Of a stretch of 64,000 bases of DNA, positions 36,969 to 55,387 are shown piece by piece (the first letter of the stretch is position 1; every line of letters begins with the position of its first letter). The translations under genes and the position numbers were made by a program. The notes under the pieces are model-generated. The model saw nothing but the letters and a program-made list of their open reading frames with translations, had not been told where the DNA came from and did not search any database. Source of the DNA: Vespa crabro (lineage: Eukaryota; Arthropoda; Insecta; Hymenoptera; Vespidae); assembly GCF_910589235.1 (NCBI RefSeq), contig NC_060974.1, forward strand, positions 639,501 to 703,500. The letters are read 5' to 3'.

Positions 36969-38873
36969 GTCATTGGCTGGTGATGCATTTAGCTATATGA
37001 GAAGATAAAATCGTGAAATCTTTGAAAATACTTGCACCAAAGTTTGGAAAATGTTACCAATCGATTCAGATAATTTTATTTCAAAAAATCAAACATATAT
37101 TTTATATTGGAATCGAAGTTTTTGACATTATCTAATATCGTTTATATGATTTGTCGCTCATATACGCGTATCGTAGAAATACGATAAGTTGAAATCTCAA
37201 ACGATTTCATTGATTTTATATTCCATCGATGCAGAAAAAAGAATATAACAAGAATATAACGTCTCTACTATGTGTAAATACGCGTTTTAACAAGAAAATT
37301 GTCGAGAAACATAATCGACACATGCGAAACATGCTATATGAGAAGATTAAATCTTGAAATCTTTGAAAGTACATGTCACACAGTTTTAAAAATCTTACCA
37401 ATCTATTGAGAACATTGCATTTAATTCGGTCAAACATCTATTTTCTATTGGTATCGAAGGTTTTTGCATTGCTTCAAATCGAATATACGATTTTTCTCAC
37501 ATATACGCGTATCGTCGAAATACGAATAGTTAAAATAACATTCAATTTCGTTGTTTTTATATTCGATCGACGCAGAAGAATGGATATAAAAAGAATATAA
37601 CGTTTATAGTATGTGTAAACTCGTTTTTTACAGTGATAATTGCCGAAAAAATATTCATTACTTACAAATTTCTCTATATCGAGAAGATGACAACGTGAAA
37701 TCTTTGAAAATACTTGTAACGCAGTTTCAAACTTGTTACCAATCGATTCAGAACATTGCATTTCAAAAGAACAAATATAATTTTTTTAATGGAATCGTAC
37801 ATCATAACATTGTTTCATATCGTATATACGATTTTTTGCACATATTCGTGTATCGTCGAAAAACTGATGGTGAAATTTGTTTCAATTTCATTGATTTTAC
37901 ATTATAAAGATGCAGAATACAGAATAAAACAAGAATATAACATTTCTACTATGCGTAAATATGCGTCTTAACTTGAAAATTGTCGAGAAATGTAATCGCC
38001 ACATCCGAATTTTAATATATGTGAAGATAAAGTTTTGAAATCTTTGAAAATACCTGTACCACAATTCAAAAAATGTTACCAATATAATCAGAACTTTGCA
38101 TTTCATAAGACATAGCATCTATTTTTTAATTGACCCGAAGATTTTAACATTGTTTCATATCGAATATACGGATTTTTGCACATATACGCGTATAGTAGAA
38201 AACCGAAAAGTTAAAATCTCGTTTAATTTCATTGATTCTATATTCAATCCACGCAGAATAAAGAATATAACAAGAATAGGACGTTTTAACTATGTTCAAA
38301 TACGCGTATTCATATGATAATTGTCGAAAAACATATTCGACTTACTTGAATTTCAGTATATGCCAAGAAAAAATCGTGAAATCTTTAATAATACTTATGC
38401 CACTGTTTGAAAAATGTTACCAATCGATTCAGAACATTGCAATTCATAAGATAAACATCTATGTATATTCTGGAATCAAAGTTTTTAACATTGCATCACA
38501 TCGTATATACGATTTTTCGCTCATATACGCTTAACTTCGAAAAATTAAAAGTTGAAATTACGTAGAATTTCATTGATTTTATATTCTATCGACGCAGAAT
38601 AAAGGATATAACAAGATTATTACGTTTTTACTATATTCAAATACGCGTTTTCATATGATAAATGTGGAAAAACGTTATCGACATTCGCGAATTACGGGAT
38701 ATGCGAAGATAAATTCGTGAAATCTTTAATTATACTTGTGCCACAGTTTGAAAAATGTTACCAATCGATTCAGAACATTGTATTTCATAAGATCACACCT
38801 ATATTTTACATTAGAATCAAAGTGTTTAACATTGTTTCATATCGCATAGACGAATTTTCTATCATATACGCGT

Positions 38874-38983
38874 ATCGATTCAGATCATTGCATTTAATAA
38901 GAACAAACATCTATTTTATATTGGAATCATAGTTTTTAACATTGCTTCATATCATATATACGATTTTTCGCTCATATACGCGT
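38874..38983 (+). repeat. Extra 110-bp partial duplication in the sixth 341-bp monomer
   Basis: After ATACGCGTATCG the sequence jumps back to ATTCAGATCATTGC and repeats the part of the monomer that ends in ATACGCGTAA, making the unit 451 bp. The joint falls on the shared tetramer ATCG, which occurs at both parent positions. That fits unequal exchange or slippage at microhomology. Confidence 0.88.
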
Positions 38984-40346
38984 AACGTCCAAAAATGAAA
39001 AGTTGAAATCTCGTACAACTTTATTGATTTTATATTCTACCGACGCAGAATAAAGGATACAACAAGAATATAACGTTTTAACTATGTTCAAATGCGCGTA
39101 TTCATATGATAATTGTCGGAAAACATATTCGACTTACTTGAATTTCGGTAAATGCGAAGTTAAAATAGTGAAATCTTTAACAATACTTGTGCCACTGTTT
39201 GAAGAATGTTACCAATCGATTCAGAACATTGCTGTTCATAAGATCAAACATCTATATTATTCTGGAATCAAAGTTTTTAACATTGCTTCACATCGTATAT
39301 ACGATTTTTCGCTGATATACTCGTAACGTCCAAAAATGAAAAGTTTAAATCTCGTACAATTTCATTGATTTTATATTCTATCGACGCAGAATAAAGGGTA
39401 TAACAAGATTAATACGTTTTTACTATGTTTAAAGTCGCGTTTTCATGTGATAAATGTCGAAATACGTAATCGACATACATGAATTACGGTATATGCGAAG
39501 ATATAATCGTGAAATCTTTAATTATACTTGTGCCACAGTTTGAAAAATGTTACCAATCGATTTAGAACATTGCATTTCATAAGATCAAACATTTATTTTA
39601 CATTAGAATCAAAGTGTTTAACATTGTTTCATATCGCATATACGATTTTTAGCTCATATACGCGTATCGTCGAAAAACGAAAAGTTGTAATCTCGATCAA
39701 CTTTATTGATTCTACATTCAATCGGCGCAGAATAAAGAATATAACAAGAATATAACGTTTTTACTATGTATAAATACGCGTTTTCGTATGAGAAATATCG
39801 AAAAACGTAATCGACAAACGCGATTTTCGGTATATGCGAAGTTAAAATCGTGGAATCTTTAATAATACTTATGCTACAGTCGGAAAAATGTTACCAATCG
39901 ATTGAGAATATTGCATTCCATTTGATCAAACATCAATTTTATATTGGAATCAAAGTTGTTAACTGTATTTGATATAGTATATGACATTTTTCGCTCATAT
40001 ATGCGTATCGACGAAAAACGAAAAGTTGAAATCTCGTTCAATTGCATCGATTTTATATTCTATTGACGCAGAATAAAGAATATAACAAGAATATGACGTG
40101 TTTACTATGTTTAAATACGCATTTTCATATGATAATTGTCAAAAACGTTATCGACATACGCGAATTTCGGTATATGCGAAGTTAAAATCGTGAAATCTTT
40201 AATAATACTTGTGCAACAGTTAGGGAAATGTTACCATGCATTTCAGAACATTGCATTTCATAAGATCAAACATCTATTTTATATTGGAATCAAAGATTTT
40301 AACATTGTTTCGTATCGTATATACGATTTTTCGATCATATACGCGT

Positions 40347-40456
40347 ATCGATTCAGAACATAGCATTTCATAAGATCAAACATCTATTTTTTATTGGAAT
40401 CATAGTTTTTAACATTGCTTCATATCGTATATACGATTTTTCGATCATAAACGCGT
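40347..40456 (+). repeat. Extra 110-bp partial duplication in the tenth 341-bp monomer
   Basis: Same joint and same length as at 38874 (CGCGTATCGATTCAG), exactly four units (1473 bp) further on. The identical joint indicates that one original event was copied with a larger block, not two separate events. Confidence 0.88.
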
Positions 40457-42300
40457 ATCGTCGAAAAACGAAAAGTTGAAATCTCGTTCAATTTCATTGA
40501 TTTTACATTCAATCGGCGCAGAATAAAGAATATAACATGAATATAACGTTTTTACTATGTTCTGATACGCGTTTTCATATGATAATTGTCCAAAAACATA
40601 ATTGACATACGCGAATTTCGGTATATGTGTAGATGAAATCGTGAAATCATTAATTATACTTGTGCCACAGTTTGAAAATTGTTACCAATCGATTCAGAAC
40701 GTTGCATTTCTTAAGATCGAACATCTATTTTATATTGGAATCATAGTTTTTAGCATTGCTTCATATCGAATATACGATTTTTCGCTCATATACGCGTAAC
40801 GTCGATAAATGAAAAGTTGAAATCTCGTACAATTTCATTGATTTTATATTCTATTGACGCAAAATAAAGAATATAAGAAGATTAATACGTTTTTGCTATG
40901 TCTAAATACTCGCTTTCATATGATAATTTTCGAAAAACTTAATCGACATACGCTAGTTTCGGTATATGCGAAGTTAAAATTGTGGAATCTTTATTGACAC
41001 TTGTGCCACAGTTTGAAAAATGATACCAATCGAATCAGAGTATTGCATTCCTTTAAATCAAACATCAATTTTATATTGGAATCATAGTTTTTAACTGTGT
41101 TTCATATCGTATATACGATTTTTCGCTCATATACGCGAATCGGCGAAAAACGAAAAGTTGAATTCTCGTTCAATTTCATTGATTTTATAATCTATCAACG
41201 CAGAATAATGAATAAAACAAGAATTTTTCGTTTTTACTATGTTTAAAGACGCGTTTTCATATGATAATTTTCGAAAAGCGTAATCGACATACGAGTATTT
41301 CGGTATATGCGAAGTTAATATCGTAAAATCTTTAATAATACTTTTGTCATAGATTGAAAAATGTTACCAATCGATTCAGATAATTGCATTTTATAAGATC
41401 TATCATCTATATTATATTGGAGGTTTTTAACATTGTTTCATATCGTATATACGATTTTTAGCTCATATACGCGTATCGCCGAAGGACGAATAGTTGAAAT
41501 TTCGTTCAATATCATTGATTTTATATTCTGTCGACGCAGAATAAAGAATATTACAAGAATATATCGTTTCTCTTATGTTTATATACGCGTTTTAATATCA
41601 TAATTTTCGAAAAACTTAATCGACATATGCTAATTTCGTTATAAGCGAAAATAAAACCGTGTAATCTTTAATAATACTTGTGCCACAGTTTGGAAAATGT
41701 TACCAATCGATTCAGAACATTGCATTTCATGAGATCAAACTTCTATTTTGAATTGGAACTAATGTTTTTAACATTGTTTCATTTCGTATATACGATTTTA
41801 CGCTCATATACGCGTATCGTTGAAAAACGAAAAGTTGAAATCCCCTTTCAATTTCATCGATTTTATATTCTATTGACGCAGAATAAAGAATATAACAAGA
41901 ATATGACATTTTTACTATGTTTAAATACGCATTTTCATATAATTGTCGAAAAACGTAATCGACATACGCGAATTTCGGTATATACGAAGTTAAAATCGTG
42001 AAATCTTTAATAATACTTGTGCAACAGTTAGGGAAATGTTACCATGCGTTTCAGAACATTGCATTTCATAAGATCAAATATCTATTTTATATTGGAATCA
42101 ACGTTAAAAACTTTTCTTCATATCATATATACGACTTTTCGCTTATATACGCGTATTGACGCATTACGAAAAGTTGAAATCTCGTGCAATTTCATTGACT
42201 TTATATTCTATGGAAGCAATATGAATAATATAACTAGAATATATCGTTTCTACAATTTGTAAATACACTTTTCAAAATGATAATTGCCGAAAAATGTAAT

Positions 42301-48540
<6,240 letters not shown>

Positions 48541-48862
48541 TAAGTGTTATATAAGATGATTTTATTATAATTAATAGACATAATTAAAAATAATAATTTT
48601 GGAAATTTTGATTGATTAATTAATAAGATAAATTAAAAATAATAATTTTTTATTGAATTTAATTATTTTATAATCTAAATAATAATTATTCTCTGTAAAA
48701 TAAGATAGATAAAAATTATAAAATAAAAATATTTATTAAATTTTTAAGAAATAAATATATAAAAATAAATATTTAATTATAATATAAGAATAATTAATAA
48801 ATAGTTATATATATATATTTAAATAAATATTATTTATAAATAATAATAACTTTTATTATATA

Positions 48863-48909
<47 letters not shown>

Positions 48910-48985
48910 ATATATAATATATAATATATAATATATAATATATAATATATAATATATAATATATAATATATAATATAATATCGAT
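48541..48985. repeat. AT-rich island with TA dinucleotide and TATAATA runs
   Basis: The array is interrupted by about 445 bp of nearly pure A+T without ACG triplets. It contains a TA run (about 48858-48903) followed by about ten tandem TATAATA heptamers (about 48903-48980). The TA run can form cruciform or slipped structures. No coding sequence is visible. Confidence 0.9.
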
Positions 48986-50942
48986 AATAACGATTAAGAC
49001 GATAATAACGATAGAAGCTTTAATAACGATAACAACGATATTAATGATTATAACGATAAGGACGATAATAATGTTTATAATAACAATAATAATAATAATA
49101 AAAATAATAACGATAATATAGACAAATATGTTAATAACTTTAATAATAATAATAAAAATAATAATAATAATGATAATAATAACGGTAATAATAATATTAA
49201 CGAAAATAACGATAATATCGATAAAAGCGATAATAAATTTAGTAATGTTAACAACTATAGTAATGATAATACGGTAGTAATAACGATAATAACCATAATA
49301 ATAACGATTATTATAATGACGATAATAACGATAATAACGATTATAATAACGATATTAATAACGATAATAATATTAATAATAATAGTAATAATAATAATAA
49401 TATTTATAACGATAATAGTATTATTAACGGTTACAACAATAATAACGTTAATAAATATAATAAACTTAATAAAGGTAAAAATAACGATAACAATATCGAT
49501 AATATTAATAATCACGATAATAACGATTATAACGACAATAATGGTAATAAAATTAATTACGATAATAAGGATAGTAACTACAAGAAGCGATATTAACGAT
49601 AATAATAATAATAATAATAACGATTATAACGATAATAACGAAAGAACGAGAATAGTAACAATAATAAAAAAATGATAATATTAGTAATAATAACAACTAC
49701 ATCATTAATAATATCATAGAAAACGAAACTAACGATAATTACGGTAATAACGTAAACAACGATAATATTAATAATAATAATAATAATTATTATTATAATA
49801 AAAATAACAAACGATAATAATAACATCTATAGTAATAATAATAATAATATTCATAACGATAATAATATTATTAATGACAACAACGATGATAATGATAATA
49901 ACGATAATAATGTTAATAACTTTAATTACCATATAATAAAGATAATAATAAAAATAAAGATAATATCTATAAAAATGATGAAAATAGTAATAACGTTTAT
50001 AACGATAATAACTGTAATAACAACGATAATAACGATAAAACAATAAAAACTTAATTAATAACAATAATAATGATAACGAATATTACGATAACTTTAACGA
50101 TAATAACGATAAAACAATAATAACTATATTAATAATAATAATTATGATAATGAAAATTACGATATCTTTAACGATATTAACGATAATAACGATAAAACGG
50201 TATTACTAACAATAATAACGATAATAAAGATAATCACATTTATAATAATAAAAATAATGATAATTAAGTAATTAAAGATAATAACGGTAATAACGATCAT
50301 AATGATGACAAGAATATAAATACAAATAACGATAATGAGGATAATAACTACAATAGCGTTATTAACTGTTATAATAATAATAATAATACTTCTGACGATA
50401 ATATCCATAATAACGATAAGAACGATAATATTAACGGTAATAATAATAATAATAATAATAGTTATAATAATAAGTATAATATTAATAATAACGTTATTGA
50501 AGATATTGATAATAATTATGGTAATAACGTTATTATCTATAATATTAATAATAATAATATATATAAATATAATTATATTATTAAAAATAACAACGATAAC
50601 AACGATAGTAACGATAATAACGATAATAATAATAATAACGATAATAAAGATTATAACGATAATAATAACGATAATAACTAGAAAAATAACGATAATAACG
50701 ATAATAACTTTAATAAATATTATAATAACGATTTTTTCTATATTAAAGTTAATCATATCGATAATTATAATAATATCAATAACAACGATAATAATATCGA
50801 TAATTATAAAAAATAAAAATAATAATAATAACAATATTAATAACCATAATAATAATAATAATATTAATAACCATAAAAATAATAATAACGATAATAGCGA
50901 AAATATCGATAATAACGATAATAACTTTATTAAATATATTAC
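48986..50942 (+). repeat. AATAACGAT-type array upstream of copy D
   Basis: Same diverged 9-bp array. The section at 50190-50390 resembles 47640-47840: both hold CGGTATTACT, then a TAATCACATT block, then a ...GTTATTAAC block. That is a segmental copy offset by about 2.55 kb. No gene is visible. Confidence 0.92.
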
Positions 50943-51131
50943 TTTTTTTTGATGGTCTGAGAATTTAACGCACTGACCCTGGGACCCTGCCCAATAGAGG
51001 AACCCTTCACCAATTGGGTCCCCTGTTAAAGTCCCTGGAGTGTCGGGCTCACCGTTGGAATACGCACTACCGACTAAACACATATCTATCCTAGTGGCAT
51101 AGTGAAATCATCCAGGCAACACAAAGTGACA

Positions 51132-53002
51132 TTACATCAGGATAGCCCCGATGCATCATGCGCCTTAACTGGACTTCCTCTTCGGCTCTACGTGGCAGGA
51201 ACCTGGAACAACGTTGGCGGCACGTCTATGGGAAGCCCATCTCCTTCCTCTCTTTCGTAAAATTGCCCCCGTGTACCAGGCCACCTTGTTCTAATCCTTC
51301 AGTCCTCTCAGCATTTTCTCGACAACGTTGTTCAGCGAGATGTCTCCGACGTCCTGCTCCAAGGTAAGTCGTTCGCGCTCCACTGGGTACATATGAAGAA
51401 CGTGTGGTGAGCATCGTCTTTGATCGAGTCCCCATAGTGGCAGTTGCCGTCTGCTACATTCCTCATTATTGCGAGGTAGGAGCGGAACAGGCCATGGCCT
51501 GTCAAGAATTGGGTAAGGTAGAAATCGACATCTTGCACCTCTCGATTTATCCAGTTATCTAATCGACTGATGAGTCGGGCAGTCCATCTGCCCCTAGGTT
51601 CCTGCTCCCATCTGCTTTTCCAGGCTTCGATGCAATTACACCAGGCGTTCTTTAATACCTCCTCCTTCCCCAGAACGGGCTTCTGCTGATGGACGAATTG
51701 TCTCTCCTTGGCTAGTAGGTCAAACGGGATTACCCCGGCGACAAATATCACTGCGGGCTCTGAGACCGTGCGCTAGGAGCAAGCGATTCGGAGAGCGCCC
51801 CTCCTCTGTAACGCGGCTATGCGCTTGCGATATTTCTCATTTCGCAGTACCACGGCCCATACTTCCGTGCCGTACAGCATCACTACTTCGGCGGCAGGCA
51901 TAAGTAGTCGCCTAATGCACGGTCGGGGACCGTAGACATTGACCATGAGTCTGTCCAGCGTTGCTACTAATTTTGCCGCCTTGACTGCTGCCATCAGCTC
52001 CTTCCAGCATCATCGTTGACTGACCTTGATGGTCCTCTTCAAAATTTTTTGGCCGCTTAATACTCTACAGGCAAGAAAGCAGCCTCGAGGTCACGTCACT
52101 TCGCTCGTAGTGCCAAACGGCGAAGCCTTAAGCACCTCTTACGAAGATCTACGATCTCGTTTTCCACCAGTATGCAGGACGCCTTTGCCGTTTCGTGCTC
52201 TTCTTGGCACCACTTTCGCACAAGGCTTTTGGATGAGCAGTTGCTGCAGTAATCATCCTGGCTTGTGCAGATGGCGATAGACTCGCGGAGGCAATTTAAT
52301 GGGATCACAAACCTTCATAAATGACCGAAAATAGCTTCTTTCGATCCATTCTTGCAATATTCCATCGGGGGGATCGTTCTGTACTTGTCACGGCTGGCCT
52401 CTGATGTACTGATGGTCGCTCTGGGTATAAACCTCAATTACCCGCCAGCCTGCGACTCTTGCCACAAGGTGTTCGTTGGCTAGAGAGACGTCCGTGATCG
52501 TTTCTCTGTAGTCCGGCCTTCGGAAGGTTGGTGTCGAGCCTGTGTTGAATACTGATAGCTGTAGTCTCGAAGCCACATCCATGATTCGTCTTCCTCTTGA
52601 GTCCGGCCTGGCCTCCACGCATTCGAGAGCTTTGTTATTGAGGTCTCTAGTAAGAATGAGGTCCCCTTGCATTTACCGCAACGAGCCTTCCAGATCGTCC
52701 AGTTTTGTCGGGAAGACGTCTATCTTGCAGTGCGGGGTAAGATATACGCAGACATAAGTCATCGAGTTATATCTCACCTAAACGTAACCATGTCTGGATC
52801 CTTGATCCGACACATGTATTTGTCGGGGATCTGGGATCCAGATGGGCACGGAGACCATTTCGTTTGCATACTATCCTATCCCCGCTCTGACCTGGAACTG
52901 TTCGCTGATTAGGAAAATATTTTCTTTGCTCTCGGAGCAGAGCTGGGTGAGAAGGTGGTGCTCCGACCTGTTCCTATTGAGGTTACCATGAAGTACTCTC
53001 AT
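51132..53002 (-). pseudogene. ORF2 remnant of R1 copy D, RT-deleted
   Basis: The ORF2 ATG at 53000-53002 overlaps the ORF1 stop (ATGA). The frame begins MRVLHGNLNRNRSEHHLLTQ (52871-53053). The APE continues in 52388-52672, with DSRGRRIMDVASRLQLSVFN and, near the end, EVYTQSDHQYI. After the deletion joint near 51992 the post-RT region is well kept (51773-51994, ATLDRLMVNVYGPRPCIRRLL and LYGTEVWAVVLR). It is followed by the C-terminal domain (51332-51751) with RWTARLI, DFYLTQFLTGHGLFRSYL and a Cys/His cluster reading NCHYGDS...HHTFFIC, where the second Cys is Gly. The family stop is present at 51132-51134. Without the RT it cannot retrotranspose alone. Confidence 0.9.
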
Positions 53003-53440
53003 CCTTTCTTCTTCTTGTTGGCTGTTGCAAGGGTCTCCTGGTAAGATTTGCAAGCCCTTGATACCGCCAGGTGCTTCTTAAGTTCATCAACGTTTTTTGA
53101 GCACAAGAAGCAAGAAGGCTCGCTGACCTTGCAGTTTTTGATCTTTTGCCCCGTACTGCCGCAGAAATAGTAAAACTAATTGCGATCGGGGCTCTTGCAC
53201 GAGGCGTTATAGTGACCACAGTCGAGACAGCGGTAACATCGCCTCACTTCCGCCCTTCGCCTGACCCTACAGCTGACAATGCCGACCAGCATTCGGTCGG
53301 CCTTTAAAATATTTACTGCTGCTTCCACCTCAATTCTGACGAGGGCCAGGCGTTGTTGTCTCGCGTTGGGTTCGTCATTTTATCCTCGAGTTACCCCGCG
53401 CAGCCTGCCTGGGTCCTCTTTAGGACACTCCACGATTTCT
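52999..53440 (-). pseudogene. ORF1 C-terminal fragment with zinc knuckles, copy D
   Basis: This is the best-kept zinc-knuckle region in the window. The first knuckle CYRCLDCGHYNASC matches CX2CX4HX4C exactly (about 53195-53240). The second reads YYFCGSTGQKIKNC, with the first Cys and the His lost and a stop just before it. The third is CFLCSKNVDELKKH...C. The frame ends KKKKG and the stop TGA, which overlaps the ORF2 ATG by the shared bases of ATGA (52999-53002). Three knuckles are usual in R1-clade ORF1 proteins. The N-terminal part is absent because the copy is truncated. Confidence 0.85.
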
Positions 53441-53694
53441 AATAAAAATGTGAAATAACAATATTTTTGGTAATAGCGATAATGACGATAATAGCGATAA
53501 TTGTAGCGATAAGATACGTAATAACGAGAATAATAATAATAACGATTATAAAGTTTAAAACGATAATAATAACGATTAAAACGATAATAACGATCATAAT
53601 GCTAACAATATCTATAATAACGATAATAACGTTATCAACGATAATAATAATAATATTAATAATAGTTGCGATAAATACGACTATATTACTAATA
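53441..53694 (+). repeat. AATAACGAT-type array next to copy D
   Basis: Short array in the usual polarity, starting AATAAAAATGTG. It ends where the strand polarity flips at about 53695. No gene is visible. Confidence 0.9.
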
Positions 53695-54101
53695 TCTTTA
53701 CTATCGTTATTATTATAATCGTTATTATAGTCATTATCGTTATTATTATTATAATCATTGCCGTTATTTCCTTTTTTTTAGTTAAGTTCGTTCTTATCGT
53801 TATAATCCTTATTATCGATATATAATTATTATAATTATCGTTATTATCGTTATCATCGATATTATTGTTAATAGTATTATATTACTTGTCGTTATTATCG
53901 ATATTATTGTTATAATTATTATCGTGATTAACGTTATTATCGATATTATTGTTTGTGATGTTATTATTATTATTATTATTATGGTTGTTATTGTTTTTAA
54001 TGTTATTACTATTATTATTATCGTTATTATCACTATTATCGTTATTATTATTATTATCATTATTGTTATTATCGATATTATGGTAATTATCATTATTATC
54101 C

Positions 54102-54140
<39 letters not shown>
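53695..54140 (-). repeat. Inverted patch of the 9-bp array
   Basis: For about 450 bp the plus strand reads TTATTATCG (TATCGTTATTATTATAATCG and so on), the reverse complement of every other array section in the window. Both borders are head-to-head joints. At about 54100-54160 a long TTA run meets an AAT run, which can fold as a hairpin. This is the only polarity change of this repeat in the 64 kb. Confidence 0.93.
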
Positions 54141-54148
<8 letters not shown>

Positions 54149-55387
54149 AATAATAAAAATAATAATATAATTAATATTGATAATATTAACTCCGATAATA
54201 ATATAAATAACGATAATAACGATTACGACGATAATAACGATTAATACATTAATAGCAATAACAACGAAATTAATGATTAAAACGATAATGACGATAATTA
54301 CCATAATAACGGTGAAAACGATAATAACTATAATCATAATAGTAACGAAAATAACGTTAATAAAAAGAATAATAAAAGTAATACTATTAATAACAATTAT
54401 ATCGTTAATAACGATAACAATAACGATAATTATCATAATAACGATAATAACGATAATAATAACAATAATTATAATAATATAGAAAAAACCGATAATATCA
54501 ATAATAGTGAACAGAAAGTTAACAACGATAACATCGTTAGTAATGATAATGACGATAATAACGACAACAACGAAAGTAATGATAATAATGTTCATGACGG
54601 TAATAACGGTAATAATAGCGATATAATAAATAATAACGTTAATAAAGGTAATAAAGATAACTATAACATTAGTGAGAATGACGATAATAATAATAATAAC
54701 GATAATAACGATAGCAACCATAATAAAAGCGATAAAAACGATTATATCAGTAATAATAAACATCATAACAGTAATAACGGTAATCATGACGATAATAACG
54801 ATAATACCGATATTAAAATCAAAAACTATAATAACGATATTAATGGTACTAATAACAATAATAATAATAATAATTATATTTCGAACGATAATAATATTAT
54901 TACGGATAACATCGATAATAACGATAATAAAGTTAATGACGATAATAACCATAAAAAATTTAATGATAACGATAATAACAATAATAACGGTTATATCGAA
55001 ATTAACGATAATAATATCGATATTAAAAATAATAATGGTAATACCGATAATAAAGGTAATAATTGTAATAAAATTAATTACGATAATAATAATGATAATA
55101 ATAAACATAACGATAATAACGATAATAACGATAATAATAACGATAATTATAGTAACAAAAGTGATAATAATAATAATTATAGAAATAATAATAATATCGA
55201 TAATAAATATAATAACGATAATAATAACGATAGTTACAATTATAATAGTAGTAGTAATAATAATGATAATTATAAAAATAAGGGTAATAATGACGATAAT
55301 AATAATAGTAAGGATTAGAACAACAAGAATAATAATAACGAAAATAAGGATAATAACGATAACATCGATATTAACGATAATAGCGAT
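54141..55387 (+). repeat. AATAACGAT-type array before copy E
   Basis: Usual polarity and composition. It runs directly into ORF2 sequence of copy E at about 55388, without an A-run. As a result a 645-residue open frame fuses repeat-encoded residues to the ORF2 C-terminus; that frame is an artefact. No other gene is visible. Confidence 0.92.

Larger units (their letters stand above)
36969..42300 (+). repeat. 341-bp satellite, 15 monomers
   Basis: The anchor GTTACCAATCGATTCAGAAC (with variants) starts at about 37053, 37394, 37735, 38075, 38416, 38757, 39208, 39549, 39890, 40230, 40681, 41022, 41363, 41699 and 42038. Intervals are 336-341 bp, except two of 451 bp. Monomers differ by roughly 10 percent, much less than in the 68-bp array. 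Each carries the perfect palindromes TCGTATATACGA and ATACGCGTAT. 341 bp is about twice a nucleosomal repeat, as in many centromeric satellites; a centromeric role is inference only. Short open frames inside it are not genes. Confidence 0.96.
50943..53440 (-). mobile_element. R1-clade element, copy D (5'-truncated, RT deleted)
   Basis: On the minus strand the copy ends in eight A residues (T-run 50943-50950) against the array. It keeps the whole 3' UTR and ORF2 C-terminus. It breaks off at about 53440 inside ORF1, at the place where copies A, C and E continue, so it is 5' truncated. At about 51992 the sequence jumps from the post-RT region to the end of the APE. Relative to copies C (about 23258-24397) and E (about 56120-57289) some 1.15 kb holding nearly the whole RT is missing. 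Confidence 0.93.

Noticed and set aside
37216..42262. Many 60-107 residue frames in the 341-bp satellite that look alike
   Set aside because: Their similarity comes from the tandem repeat; most monomers break the frame and no consistent start or length exists.
8591..42300. CRISPR-like array (regular repeats)
   Set aside because: Eukaryotic satellite: there are no unique spacers between conserved short repeats and no cas genes; the whole period is repeated sequence.
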